NCBI GenBank assembly: GCA_944323135.1
Contig: CALURI010000006.1
Coordinates: 1-64,000 of the forward strand
Source: Candidatus Gastranaerophilales bacterium
GTDB taxonomy: Bacteria; Cyanobacteriota; Vampirovibrionia; Gastranaerophilales; Gastranaerophilaceae
Reading direction: 5' to 3'
Length of the DNA: 64,000 nt
Shown here: one piece after another, positions 63,884-64,000 of the stretch
How positions within the stretch are numbered: the stretch's first letter is position 1
How the letters are laid out: each line of letters begins with the position of its first letter
Program-made: the position numbers and the translations under genes
The notes under the pieces: generated by a model
What the model saw: the letters and a program-made list of their open reading frames with translations, nothing else
What the model was told of the DNA's origin: nothing
Databases searched by the model: none

Positions 63884-64000
63884 ATGCACGATTTTATTTT
63901 ACGAGAATTAAAAAATACAGATATAAAAGAAGAATTAGACAACATAGGGTTTGACAAATCATACGCACACAGAGCAGCAGATAAATTTGAATACAAAAAT
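63884..64000 (+). CDS. Partial CDS at window edge
   Basis: An ATG at 63884 opens a frame that stays open to the end of the window (39 codons, beginning MHDFILRELKNTDIKEELDN). A GFDKSYAHRAADKFEYKN segment follows. The pattern resembles the start of dihydropteroate synthase-like proteins (a relative distance of E-L-x-x-I/G-V/F-D), but the evidence is weak and the gene is incomplete. The ribosome binding site is not obvious. Confidence 0.4.
   Translation, partial: MHDFILRELKNTDIKEELDNIGFDKSYAHRAADKFEYKN

Overview
The window is AT-rich, densely coded bacterial chromosome. It carries flagellar genes (fliI, flgB, flgC, two flgF/flgG-type rod genes, fliA), several prepilin-like proteins, outer-membrane-style secreted proteins and a set of short lineage-type proteins with an N-terminal F-x-[GAS] motif. 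This mixture, with bacterial housekeeping genes (uvrA, gyrB, gltX, rpsB-tsf, adk-map, rsmH-ftsL), suggests a gut-type non-photosynthetic relative of Cyanobacteria (Gastranaerophilales/Vampirovibrionia). That placement is an inference from gene content and style; no marker phylogeny could be run.

Layout. (1) 134-5670: part of a prophage on the minus strand (P22-like coat protein, beta-propeller tail protein, scaffold-like and holin-like proteins, amidase endolysin, LuxR-type HTH); it runs off the left edge. (2) 5733-16118: radical SAM/SPASM protein, ZupT-type metal transporter, fliI, the rpsB-tsf operon with structured non-coding regions, two secreted paralogues, uvrA and an MmcQ-like protein. 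(3) About 16259-29923: a 13.7-kb integrated mobile element inserted in the 3' end of a tRNA-Leu(GAG) gene. It encodes a large serine recombinase, a replication-initiator-like protein, a small resolvase, an XRE regulator, AbiH, a BRO/DinD-like protein and several unknown or membrane proteins. The right junction appears to carry the tRNA's displaced CCA end and the old terminator. (4) 30004-40310: glycosyltransferase, flagellar rod genes, a prepilin gene with a G10 tract, RqcP, phosphoesterase, HlyC/CorC protein, fliA, OmpA-like protein and an M16 homologue without its zinc site. (5) 40403-53515: tmk, map, adk, gyrB, a prepilin, a degenerate HD-GYP protein, ftsL-rsmH and gltX. (6) 53673-64000: envelope proteins, DivIC/FtsB-like protein, TPR protein, CtpA-type protease, a second prepilin gene with a C10 tract, cdd, a YtqA-type radical SAM protein and two lineage-type proteins.

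The observations most worth following are these. First, two prepilin genes each start with a good ribosome binding site followed by a 10-base G or C run that puts the start out of frame by the same amount, as expected of phase-variable contingency loci. Second, the integration has removed the encoded CCA of a tRNA, and the recombinase gene crosses the attachment site, so its C-terminal tail should differ between the integrated and circular forms. Third, several genes have a good promoter placed 6-7 bases before the start codon, implying leaderless mRNAs.
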